Program-made: the position numbers and the translations under genes | In this document: piece after piece, positions 45,748 to 55,368 of the stretch | How the letters are laid out: the number at the start of each line of letters is the position of its first letter | Position numbering within the stretch: the first letter of the stretch is position 1 | NCBI RefSeq assembly: GCF_007565055.1 | Contig: NC_044556.1 | Span: forward strand, 134,391,808 to 134,455,807 | DNA length: 64,000 nt | Reading direction: 5' to 3' | Origin: Rhinopithecus roxellana | Taxonomy: Eukaryota > Chordata > Mammalia > Primates > Cercopithecidae | Notes under the pieces: generated by a model | Database searches by the model: none | Told to the model about the DNA's origin: nothing | The model's input: only the letters and a program-made list of their open reading frames with translations

Positions 45748-46230
45748 GACCTTCATTTACATGAGCCAATCAAGGGGTTTTTATACTTTTGTCTTTTTTT
45801 TTTTTTTTTTTTTTTTTTTTGAGATGGAGTCTCACTCTGTCACCCAGGCTGGAGTGCAGTGGCCAGATCTCAGCTCACTGCAAGCTCCGCCTCCCGGGCT
45901 CACGCCATTCTCCTGCCTCAGCCTCCCGAGTAGCTGGGACTACAGGCGCCGCCACCTCGCCCGGCTAGTTTTTTGTATTTTTAGTAGAGACAGGGTTTCA
46001 CCGTGTTAGCCAGGATGGTCTCGATCTCCTGACCTCGTGATCCGCCCATCTCGGCCTCCCAAAGTGCTGGGATTGCAGGCTTGAGCCACCGCGCCCGGCC
46101 ACTTTTGTCTTTCTTACATTGAAGGTAGCTTCCCAAATTGTTTCACGACCTTCATTTACATTAGCCTCTCCTAGGGGGTTTTAGTATTTTTGTCTTTTTT
46201 AATCTTGAAGGTGGCTCCCCAAATTTTAAG
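45748..46230. repeat. Diverged local tandem duplication, first copy split by an Alu
   Basis: Copy 1: 'gaccttcatttacatgagcc' (45749) ... 'tttatacttttgtc', Alu, 'cattgaaggtagcttcccaa'. Copy 2: 'gaccttcatttacattagcc' (46148) ... 'tttagtatttttgtcttttt' ... 'cttgaaggtggctccccaaa'. Without the Alu each unit is about 85-95 bases and they are adjacent. Origin not identified; could be an LTR-internal repeat. Confidence 0.78.
45794..46100 (-). mobile_element. AluY-type SINE (Old World monkey type), reverse
   Basis: Long T run, 'gagatggagtctcactctgt', 'cacctcgcccggctagtttt', ending 'ccaccgcgcccggcc'. The duplication 'acttttgtc' lies at 45785-45793 and 46101-46109. Confidence 0.96.
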
Positions 46231-46894
46231 TGCTTCAAGTCCCACAAAATCTAGATTGTCTCTGGTCAGTATGGTCATTTAATTGTGGGCTTTTGTAGGC
46301 TATCCTGAGAACCTTACTACTGTATAAAATGTTGCTTTTGTGGAAGTTTCTATGAGAAACAAACAACACTTACAACACATATACAATCTTTTCTTGTGTT
46401 GGTAAATTGATCTCTAACTAGGTATTTAATAAATGTTTGTTGATTGAATGATGATGAAATAAATGAGGGGAAAATGGACAAACTTGAAGCACTTATTGAA
46501 TGCTTCTCTCTGGATGGTGGAATTATGATTTTCATTTTCTTTGTACTTAGCTTTTTTCAAAGGTTGAAAATTTCCACAATGAACCTGTATTATCTTGAGT
46601 AATCTAAACCTAGCTTTAAAAGTTCATAGTATAGATGTTCTTTCATCTACACATGTGTGAAGTGCTTCTTCTGTGGCCTTCTGTTAGTTCTAAGGATATC
46701 AAGCCAAACAAACCCCATAGCCTTGCCCTCAAGAAATCTACACTACCAAGCACTGTCTGAGCCCTGAAAGGGTACACAGGTCAACATCACAGAGCTCTGT
46801 CTATTCAGGGTGGTCTATGTAGATGAGGGAAGAAAAAAGGAGGGGGAAGAACAAAACTTATTGTCCTCAAAGATCCTTTTATATGGATATAGAT

Positions 46895-46896
<2 letters not shown>
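46231..46896. other. Non-coding, no recognised element
   Basis: No gene or clear repeat apart from a short L2/MIR-like end at about 46420-46470 ('aataaatgtttgttgattga'). Confidence 0.45.

Positions 46897-46934
<38 letters not shown>
46897..46934. repeat. (CA)n microsatellite
   Basis: About 19 uninterrupted CA units. Confidence 0.98.
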
Positions 46935-46936
<2 letters not shown>

Positions 46937-47124
46937 CTCAGTTATGTATTTATTTCATTTTACCACAGGCAAAAGTTTCAGGCAGGGCATAAAAACCCAA
47001 GGGAAGAGTGGGTTTCTACACTTGAATAAATCTATCAGCTGGGTCCATTCTCCTCCCTAAATTTTCAGAAGGAATGGAAAGAGAATAAAATTCTACCAAA
47101 TTTGAGTTTAAAATAATCAAGTTT

Positions 47125-47375
47125 GAGACAATAGCTTCTATTTATTGAGTTCTCACCCATGTGTGAGGCACTATGCAAAGTGTTTTACATGCATTGCCAC
47201 CTCATTTTCTTTTCTTTTTACTTTCACAAGCTTATGAGGTAGGAACAATCATTATTAATCCCCTTTACAGATGAGGAAAGAAATAAGAAATGAAACAAGT
47301 CACCTATGGTGAAAGGGTTGCCCCTGATTGAAATCTCAGTTTGTCTACTCTCCCTTCTTAACCGCTCCTTTCCAA
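47125..47375 (+). repeat. MIR SINE
   Basis: 'cttctatttattgagttctc', 'ggcactatgcaaagtgtttt', 'cttatgaggtaggaacaatc', 'cccctttacagatgaggaaa': a well-preserved forward MIR. Confidence 0.85.
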
Positions 47376-47480
47376 GAGGCTAGACTACAAAAAATTTGGG
47401 CTCCAAGGAGAAGTATGAACCAGAATATGGATATTTTGTAAAAATGGAATACAAATTGAGGTTCCTGAACAATGTGATGC

Positions 47481-47625
47481 TAGGCAGGGTACGGTGGAAT
47501 TGGCCTGTAGTCTCAGCTACTTGGGAGGCTGAGATGGAGACGATCCCTTGAGGAGAATCTCTTGGGTTCAGGAGTTCGAGTCCAGCCTTGGCAGGAAACC
47601 CCATCCCTGAAAACAATAAAAATTA
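47481..47625 (+). repeat. 7SL/Alu-monomer-derived fragment
   Basis: 'ctaggcagggtacggtggaa', 'cctgtagtctcagctacttg', 'ggaggctgagatggagac', then 'gttcaggagttcgagtccag'. The direct step from the start to 'cctgtagtctcagctac' resembles 7SL or a FLAM-type monomer more than a complete Alu. Confidence 0.6.
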
Positions 47626-48629
47626 AAACAACAACAATGGGATACTAGCCTTTTAATTAAAAAAAAAAAAAAAGGTGGAAGAAGGGAAAACCAGTTTTCA
47701 AAAAAGGTTAGTTTTTTGAAATTAGACATTAGTCGTTGATCTAACTCATTTCATTAAACTAAACTATGAATTTGCTTTTCTTGTCTGATGCGTCCTTTTC
47801 CATTTTCCATCTTCATCCTGGCCGAATGTGGGAAATGATCTGGTTTGTGCATAATCCGCGAAGCCCAGGGAGGATCTTTCGCCCCTATTGTTTTCTTGGG
47901 TGTTCTCACTCTGGGGGCCTGACATTCCTCGTGTGTCTAAGGCAATGAGGCAGCAGTGAAGCGCGGGGAAGCCGCACAAAAGACATCCAAAGGCTATCAA
48001 TGGAAAAAGATCAATTAGGTGCACACAAGAAACACCCAATATGCCAGGGAAGAGGAGAAAAATACCCTTTTCCAGAGGGTGGGAAATTGATTGAGCTTCT
48101 ATGAGGGTCCACAAAGAACCGGACGGATGCAGTGGTGGATGGCGATCTCTCTGGACCACTCCAGACGCGACTGGCAGACGCAGCCTACGCCTTTAGGTCC
48201 CAGGAAGCTGAGGAGGGTGGGGAGAGGGGCGCAGCACGATCTTGTGTCTTTCCTCCCGGTGCCGCTTCTACAGAATCGCGGATGCTTCATTAATCTTGCA
48301 GGCGCCGCAGCTCGGGTCAGTGTGGAGGGGGATCAGTGGCAGGGCCCGGGCCGCTGGGCTGCGCCAGCCCGCCCGTTCAGCCTCGCCCGGGAAGGGAGCC
48401 GCCGCGCGGTGGGCCAAGGACGCCCGGCCTTCCCTCCGTCTGCTTCCAGCAGGCACAGCCCCGAGGCTGGACCCTGGGGCTGGCCCGAATCTCAACTAGA
48501 GCTGGACCCACCCGACTGCCCCACGAGCAGCCTCGCCGCTCCCACGCCACCGCCCGAGTGACAGGCCCGGGAAGGCCGGACAGGACGCAGTCTTCCCGCC
48601 GGGGTCTTCCCTCCGGCTGGCCGGCCGCT

Positions 48630-48706
48630 GCAGGGCTCGCGCGCACACACGTACACACACACACAGTCGCCCACACACACACTCACACGTTCACGCACAC
48701 TCCCTC
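48630..48706. repeat. CA-rich alternating tract inside the CpG island
   Basis: Imperfect CA/CG alternation ('cgcgcgcacacacgtacaca', then more CA blocks). It has potential to adopt Z-DNA just upstream of the predicted start region. Confidence 0.85.
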
Positions 48707-48769
48707 CTCCTTCCCGCCCCGCAGCCCTAGCAGCCCCCAGCCAGCTCCCCAGCGTGCTGCGCCCTGGCT

Positions 48770-48900
48770 GCCTCCGCAGGCCCCGCCCCGGGGAGGAGAG
48801 CCAGGCGCGCGCGGGAGCCGGGCGCGGGGAGGGGCCGGCGGTGGGGGAGTGTCTGCTGCCCCCGCCCCTCGAGTGAGTGACTGAGCGAGGAGCGTCCCTC
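48770..48900 (+). promoter_or_regulatory. Predicted TATA-less core promoter
   Basis: No TATA box. Sp1-type GC boxes occur at 48779-48793 ('ggccccgccccgggg') and 48861-48868 ('cccgcccc'). They are followed by 'gagtgagtgactgagcg' and CTCGCTC-type pyrimidine-rich sequence, typical of dispersed CpG-island starts. The exact start site cannot be read from sequence. Confidence 0.6.
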
Positions 48901-49248
48901 CCTCGCTCGCTCCGCGCCAGCTCCCGCTCGCTCCCTGCCCACTCCCGGGGGGACGTTCCGTGCCGCGGCCGCCGCGGCCGCCGCTTCTTTCACACTTTAG
49001 TTGGGGGCTGCGCGCCGCGCTCAGTTACTGGAGAGCTGGCCGCGCGCCGCCGCCTCCCGCACGCTTGCACGCGGGCCCGGCTTCGGGGTTTTGGGTTCTT
49101 ACTCCAAGCGGCGGGGAGGAGGGGGAGCCCAGGACACACTGTGGGGAGGAGGAGGAAGAAGAGGAGAAGGGAGGAAGAAAAAAGGCGAGGAGGACAGGGG
49201 CGGGGGGCGGGAGGCTTGCCACCTTCAGCCCCCCCGCGAACGCCCAAG
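48880..49248 (+). other. Predicted non-coding first exon (5' UTR) of an unidentified gene
   Basis: The predicted exon ends in 'gaacgcccaag' followed by 'gtaagcgtgag', a consensus 5' splice site. There is no ATG on the plus strand anywhere from 48285 to 49376, so this exon can only be 5' UTR. Its 3' part is purine-rich (49141-49200), followed by a G-rich patch. The start is a guess within the promoter. The gene is not recognised, so no symbol is given. Open frames drawn here (for example 48877-49695) start at GTG and run through the splice site, so they are not genes. A minus-strand gene is possible but less well supported. Confidence 0.65.
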
Positions 49249-49254
49249 GTAAGC
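49246..49254 (+). other. Consensus 5' splice site
   Basis: AAG|GTAAGC: seven to eight of nine positions match the U1 consensus. Intron begins at 49249. Confidence 0.75.
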
Positions 49255-49699
49255 GTGAGCCATCGCCTGCTCTGGGGCGGGGGGAGCTGGCAGTGCAGCC
49301 CGCCCCGGCTTGGCTACCCGGGCATCCCCGGGTGGGCAGGGAGGGAGGCCTGCGGGGTGTCTGCCGCGCGGAAGGGATGGGAGCCGCGGTCTTGGCGCTG
49401 CCAGCGCGGGGCCCGGGCTGGGGCTGCTGCTGGTGCGGGGCTGGCGGGGCTGCTGCCAGGGATGGAAGCTGGGGTGGGAGAGCCGCGAGCGGCGTCTGCC
49501 GGCCAGGGCGGAGGGTCTGGGATGTGGTCGGGGCTGCTGACGACTTTCGTCACATCGAGGCCTGGGTGGCTGGTGTTAGACACCCCTCCCTTCCCACCCG
49601 CACCCTGCCGCCCTCAGCCTTCCTGCTCTCCTCTAGCTTTGCATGTAGCCACCGTACTTTGCAAGCCAGAGCTGGAAAGGAAAAACACAATGTAGGATC

Positions 49700-52600
49700 C
49701 TTTGCTAAGTATCCAAGTCCCTTCTCCCGCTCCGATTGATTGATGTGTTTGTGTGGGTGGTTTGACCCCCGGGATTTCTGAAGTTTTGACCTTTTTGAGG
49801 TGGCTTGTTTCGGTGCCTCTGTTTGCCCACCTCGTTGTATTTATTATTCGTGCCCATGCGAGGCAGCCAGAGGGTGCTTGGTTATTGTACACGAAACAGA
49901 TTTCACTCTCCTCTGCAGGCAGTTCGCGAAGTGCCGCCGCCGCGGCTGCCTTAGGTCTGCTGGTTAATGTCCTTTCCCTATCTTCCACCCTGCCCCCTCC
50001 CTCTACGGAGGGTTAGTTTTAGTTTTTGTTTTTTCCTTTCCACTTACTGTTTGTGTGAGAGAAGTCCTGGGCTTAAGGGCTCTCATTACCCATTCATTTC
50101 TCTTCTAAAGCTCTGAATGGCTCAGGCATGTCGGTAAAATTTGGGGTGGTCCTCTTTGCCCCAAGAGTTTCATGGCCAAAGATACAATTATGCACACATA
50201 AACACGCATTAATTCTGAGAGACGGCAAGCAGTTTGAGAGAGAAATAATTTGTTTCCAGTAGGATGTCGGTGACCTATGGGATCTCTTCCATTGCCTGTG
50301 GATTAGGAAAATTGTTTTAAAATAGATAGTGCTTGTGTTGTCCGTGGCTGGAAGACAGCCATAGTTCAGTTACTGAAGCAACTCTGAAAATGATACACCC
50401 TGGGCACCCAGAACCTCAGTAAAGACACACGTAGTCTGACTCAGATGTTAGGAAGGGGACTGACACACCATAGATTCCATGGAGAACTTTTTTCTTTCTT
50501 TTTTTTTTTTTTCTTTTTTAGGAGACTGTCCAGACCGTTTGGGGAAATGACAAGTTCATTACACAGACAGATGTAATGAACACCTCCCTATTCAAGGGGA
50601 TGGGTTCAGCTTCTGCCTAATGGGAATAACCTTTTAATTTGATAGAATTGGGATCTACCAGGATAGAAACAAACATAGGTGGAGTGGGCCTGGGCTACTT
50701 CAGCACTGTGGGGAGAAGGTGATGTTTCTGAAAGGTCTTTTAAGTTCAAGATGCTGAATTTGGAGTTTTCTCCTGTTTTTCGTATTGTCTAGAACTGGAC
50801 TGTAGGATCAATAGAACATGTTCCATGTTGGCTGTTTGGAAATGCAATTGTCAGACATAGAAATTAATTTGGATTGGATCACCTATTTTTGTTTTGCTAC
50901 TTACAAAGTAGGAAGTACCAGTGGTAGGACAACTGAGTGTATTTATAGGCGTTAAACCAATGCTGGGACTGGTACTTCACAGATCACAAATACAGCATTG
51001 AAATAGAATGTCACTCAATGTTTACTGCTGTGCAAACCTGCTTCAGAGAACAGTCCTGGAGGCTTCTAAAAAGGGCAACAAAGACCACTGCGCTCGGCTC
51101 TTGGGTGGGTGCCTGAGGAGGGGCGGGGTGCTTCTGTTGTCTAGCTTTGTCACAATTGGGGCACGTTTCCAAAGAAATATGGCCTTGGGTGGTAGAGAGG
51201 TCTCACATCCTCCAGTGTTAAAAGTTCATCCTATAAGGATCTTAAAATTCCAGCTTTCCTCCAGGGTTGACTTAATTTAACTCTGAGTTTAGAAAACTGA
51301 TAATTTTGTTTTCTTGGCTAGAAATTTACCCTCCTCCTCCCCATCTCACTTTATATTCAACATGGGTTTCTGGGAATTAATAGGCCACTGTCTGAAGGGG
51401 TTTGAGCTTCTTGAAGAATCACAGGGCATAATTCAAGAGCTTTGGTACTATTTGCTATGACTGATTAAAAAATCCTCCTAAGGAGGAAGGTGGTTTGCAC
51501 TATTATGAGTGTAATTTCCAAGTGAATCATGCCTCAGCGCTGTGTTGCCTTTGTGACCAGACAAGCTTTGAGTTTTACATTCTGAGTGGCTTGCTCCAGG
51601 CTCTAAGCAGCCCCCTTCTATAAGATTTTTGTTTCTTTGTTTGTGTTTGTTTTTGTTTTTTGTTTGTTTGTTTTTGTCCAAAGGAGACACCAAAGGCTGG
51701 GACAGGGAATGTCATGTCACCTTCCAATAGGGCAGGAGAAGGCAGGTGACATATTTACAGAAGAGTCCTAAGATGATAAATATGACTGTCTTCATCTGAA
51801 TTTATCAATACAACTTACAGCCATATAATGAGGCATCTTGTGGAGCTCACATGTTTAAGTACAGAGGTCTTGGGGTTCTGTATCCTTTGAAGTTTCCTTC
51901 CAGCCCTACTTTGAGGGTGGCCCTAACTAAAGGGTAATGGCATAATAATTGTGGAGGGAGATTTAGAAGGAGACTGCCAGTTAACAGAGAAATTGGTGAA
52001 ACCTCACTGTCTTGTGATACTTTGTCTTCCTCCAGCTTCTTAGAACCAAATATAAAGGAAGGGGGGAACATTGCTTTGTTTGTATTTTCTCTCCTGATGT
52101 TTAGCTGGTATCTCAGAGTGTGGTCACTGCTTATTTTAGGTGATTTAAACTGTTTCATTCTGCACCTCCTCCTGGGTGGAATGGAATCCAAACTCATCCA
52201 AGAGTTGTTGGGAAAGGGTGTGTACACATGGAGAAGCTTCAGACTCCAGCAAATGCTCTGAGCAGCACAGCACTGATTATCAATCAGAAGTCAGGCTATG
52301 GCAGGTCTGATCTTACAATGCAAGTTTACATGAAAATAATTTGTATGCGAAAGTTGATTTGCCTCCAGTTTTTTGGGAACATATTGACTATGTAAATCTA
52401 CTTATACATCTAGTCAATCGGAATTCACTCAGAGATATTGGGTCGATCAGTCTTCATGAAAATATACATCTCCTAAAAATGCTATTTTGGAAATGGATGT
52501 AGTGAAGCCTCCCTCCCAAGGTGAGGGAAGGGTTACATGATATATAATACAGGTTGGAGGACCCTACACAATGTACATGGTGGGTATTCAGATGACCTTT

Positions 52601-53583
52601 TTTTCCCAGCTTTACTGTGTAAAGATACTTTTATTAATAGGGTTTTAGCAAACAAATGCATCTTTGGCCACTTCATGATCCTTCTTTGAGCCTCAATTTT
52701 GAAAGTTCCATAGCATGGAGTAAATAAAAATTATGCTTAATTGGGTTCTCCATAAAACACAAAAAGCAGATTACAATAGACCAGTATAAAGTACTGCTTA
52801 GAAAACTGAAAAAACAGGGATAGGGCTTGTGTACAAGAAGAATTGCGACAGTGAAACTATATTTTAAAAAATGGTGACAGTTTTGACTTCTAGAGATCAT
52901 AATTCAAGAGCTTATCTGAAGTGGCATGTAAATTACATACATACATATTTTTTAAAGTAGGCAATTATTTAGCTTGACTGTCTCAGTTCTGAAGTTTAAT
53001 TTTACAAGTTATAGTTGCAACAAGAAACAACATGACATGCTGTGGTTATGCAATTATGACAAGAGTGGTTGGACGTAAACTGGGCTAGGATAAACATAGA
53101 AATGAGCACACAACAGTGTCTCCAGTCACCAGGTATTAAGAAGTTTCTTTGCTTTTTTATTAACTATGTTACTAGAAAATGTATTTCCCAGGTTGTAGGT
53201 TAATCACCTAAAATAATGATTGCTTTCTCTTACATTTGTGAAAGGAGATGGAGCTTCCCCAATCTAAAATGGAAACTGAGAAATTATTTGGCCAAGCTAC
53301 TGGAAGGCTAGGCCCTTTTACTCATCTCAGCAACCCCCATAGCAGCTAGCACACTACCTTGCGCTTGGAAGTCACTCAATGAGTGATTGAATGGAATGGA
53401 ATTTACCTAATTAGTTAAGATCTGCAGTGTGTCAAAATTTCCTTGGAGAAATACATTAGATGCAGACTTAAGTTTTAATAAATGTGTATGGTAGTTTATT
53501 AAGAGCCCCATATTATACCTCAGGTAGGATTTTTAGATGTTGAGACATATTTGACAGGAAACATACCAAGCATGATGTCCTCT
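49700..53583. other. Repeat-poor intronic sequence
   Basis: No Alu or L1 recognised in nearly 4 kb. Minor features are a T-rich run at about 50490-50520 and a (TTTG)n patch at about 51627-51676. 53330-53400 has a short MIR/L2-like end ('gtcactcaatgagtgattga'). Nothing coding. Confidence 0.6.
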
Positions 53584-53768
53584 CAAATTACTGGAATTTC
53601 TTTTTTTTTTTTTTTTTTTTTTTTTGAGATGGAGTTTTGCTCTGTCACCCAGGCTGAAGTGCAGTGGCACAATCTCACTGTAATCTCTACCTCCTGGGTC
53701 CAAGCAATTCTCATGCCTCAGCCTCCTGAGTAGCTGGGATTACAGGCATGTGCCACCATGGCCAGCTC

Positions 53769-53837
<69 letters not shown>

Positions 53838-54272
53838 AGATGGAGTCTCGCTCTGTCACCCAGGCTGGAGTGCAGTGGCCGGATCTCAGCTCACTGCAAG
53901 CTCCGCCTCCCGGGTTCACGCCATTCTCCTGCCTCAGCCTCCCGAGTAGCTGGGACTACAGGCGCCCGCCACTACGCCCGGCTAGTTTTTTGTTTTTTTA
54001 GTAGAGACGGGGTTTCACCGTGTTAGCCAGGATGGTCTCGATCTCCTGACCTCGTGATCCGCCCATCTCGGCCTCCCAAAGTGCTGGGATTACAGGCTTG
54101 AGCCACCGCGCCCGGCTCATTTTTATATTTTCAGTAGAGACGGGGTTTTGCCATGTTGACCAGGATGGTCTCGATCTTTTGACCTCAAGTGATCTGCCCG
54201 CCTTGGCCTCACAGAGTGCTGGGATTACAGGCATGAGCCACTGTGCCCGACCCCCAAATTACAGGAATTTCT
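53584..54272 (-). mobile_element. Alu SINE, reverse, split by an inner Alu
   Basis: Outer Alu pieces: 53602-53772 ('gagatggagttttgctctgt' to 'ccaccatggccagctcattt') and 54117-54254 ('tcatttttatattttcagta' to 'ccactgtgcccgac'). The 18-base duplication 'caaattac(t/a)ggaatttct' flanks the whole structure (53584-53601 and 54255-54272). A (TA)n stretch at 53773-53805 precedes the inner Alu. Confidence 0.95.
53806..54116 (-). mobile_element. AluY-type SINE (Old World monkey type), reverse, nested
   Basis: 31-base T run, 'gagatggagtctcgctctgt', 'gtggccggatctcagctcac', 'cactacgcccggctagtttt', ending 'ccaccgcgcccggc'. Target 'ctcattt' repeats at each side (53766, 54116). Little diverged. Confidence 0.95.
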
Positions 54273-54639
54273 AGTTAGGGGCATCTTGATTTAGAATAGA
54301 TACAATTTCTGTATTTGACATGCATTCCTTCCCTTATGATTGTAGCTGTCGTCTTCATCTTATTTGCCTCAGGGATTCAGTGAATAACAGTGCCTAATAT
54401 TATAGTGTGCCTTATGCTTTTCAAAGTCCTTTCATGTATCCTGTCTCATTTGACATTTGGCTGCAGCCATAGCAGTCAGGGTTTTTTGTCTATGCTGGGA
54501 TCTTTCCCAGAATGAGCCTGGATCAAGGAGTGATGGAGAGGTCCAGGGAAAGCTCAGGAAGCCCTCCACCTCTTGGTTTATTAGATTCACCGCTGTTCCC
54601 TCTAAGATAACTTGAATAAAGCGGGAACCAAACAGTGTG

Positions 54640-54850
54640 TACATGTGGACGTTTAGAGTGAAATAATAGACACTGGAGACTCCAAAAGGTGGGAGGATGG
54701 GAGGGTGGCGAGGGATGAGAAATTACCTGTTGGGCACAACACTATTTGGGTGATTGGTACACTAAAAGCCCAGACTTCACCAGTACACAATATATCTGTG
54801 TCACAGAACTACACTCCTATCATCTAAATCTAAATTAAAAAGAAAATAAC
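54640..54850 (+). mobile_element. L1 3' end fragment
   Basis: 'aataatagacactggagact', 'gggcacaacactatttgggt', 'acactaaaagcccagacttc', 'cagtacacaatatatctgtg', 'catctaaatctaaattaaaa': the 3' UTR end of a middle-aged L1. Confidence 0.88.
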
Positions 54851-55070
54851 TGAGGTCAAGGAAAGTTGAGACCTGTTAGTGCACTGAGCCCACTCAGGCT
54901 CCCAGCATCTAGTGGCTCTCACCCTACACCTGTTCTATCTCTTGGGCTGACTTTGGCCTCTTAGTCCACCTTTGCCAAGCATCGCTTTCATCTTCCTCTC
55001 CTTTCCTTTCTGAAGTTTTTTCACGTTCTTCTGGCCCATAGATTTCTATCCATAGACGCTCCTGCTCCTT

Positions 55071-55368
55071 TTTTTTATTTTTTATTTTTCCTTGAGACAG
55101 GGTTTCATTCTGTCAGCCAGGCTGGAGTGCAGTGGCACAATCTTGGCTCACTGCAACCTCTGCCTCCCTGGCTCAAGTCATTCTCCCACATCAGATTCTT
55201 GAGTAGCTGGAGCCACAGGTGCATACCACACAACTGGATAGTTTTTGTGTTTTTTGTAGAGACAAGGTCTTGCCATGTTGCCCAGGCTGATCTGGAACTC
55301 CTGAACTCAAGTGATCCCCCCACCTCAGTCTCCCCAAGACCACCGCAGCATCAACCACCGCGTCAGGC
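55071..55368 (-). mobile_element. Alu SINE (AluJ-like), reverse
   Basis: 'ccttgagacagggtttcatt' to 'caaccaccgcgtcaggc'. Strongly diverged ('ccacatcagattcttgagta'). Confidence 0.93.

Larger units (their letters stand above)
48110..49560. promoter_or_regulatory. CpG island
   Basis: From about 48.1 kb the sequence changes abruptly to very high GC with dense CpG (for example 48963-48984 and 49012-49080), after about 47 kb of CpG-poor DNA. It fades after about 49.6 kb, with a small GC echo at 49920-49955. It contains two NotI-type 'gcggccgc' words (48965, 48974). There is no Alu inside. Such islands mark promoters of broadly expressed or developmental genes. Confidence 0.95.

Noticed and set aside
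47481..47625. Possible second functional 7SL or BC200-like RNA gene
   Set aside because: Strongly diverged, short, no S domain, no Pol III terminator-defined end; treated as a 7SL/Alu-monomer fossil.
48336..48884. 182-codon Pro/Arg-rich frame in the island
   Set aside because: No ATG start and composition explained by GC-rich DNA.
48877..49739. 259-272 codon frames over the CpG island
   Set aside because: They begin at GTG or other non-ATG codons and read straight through a consensus splice donor. There is no ATG in this stretch on the plus strand until 49377.
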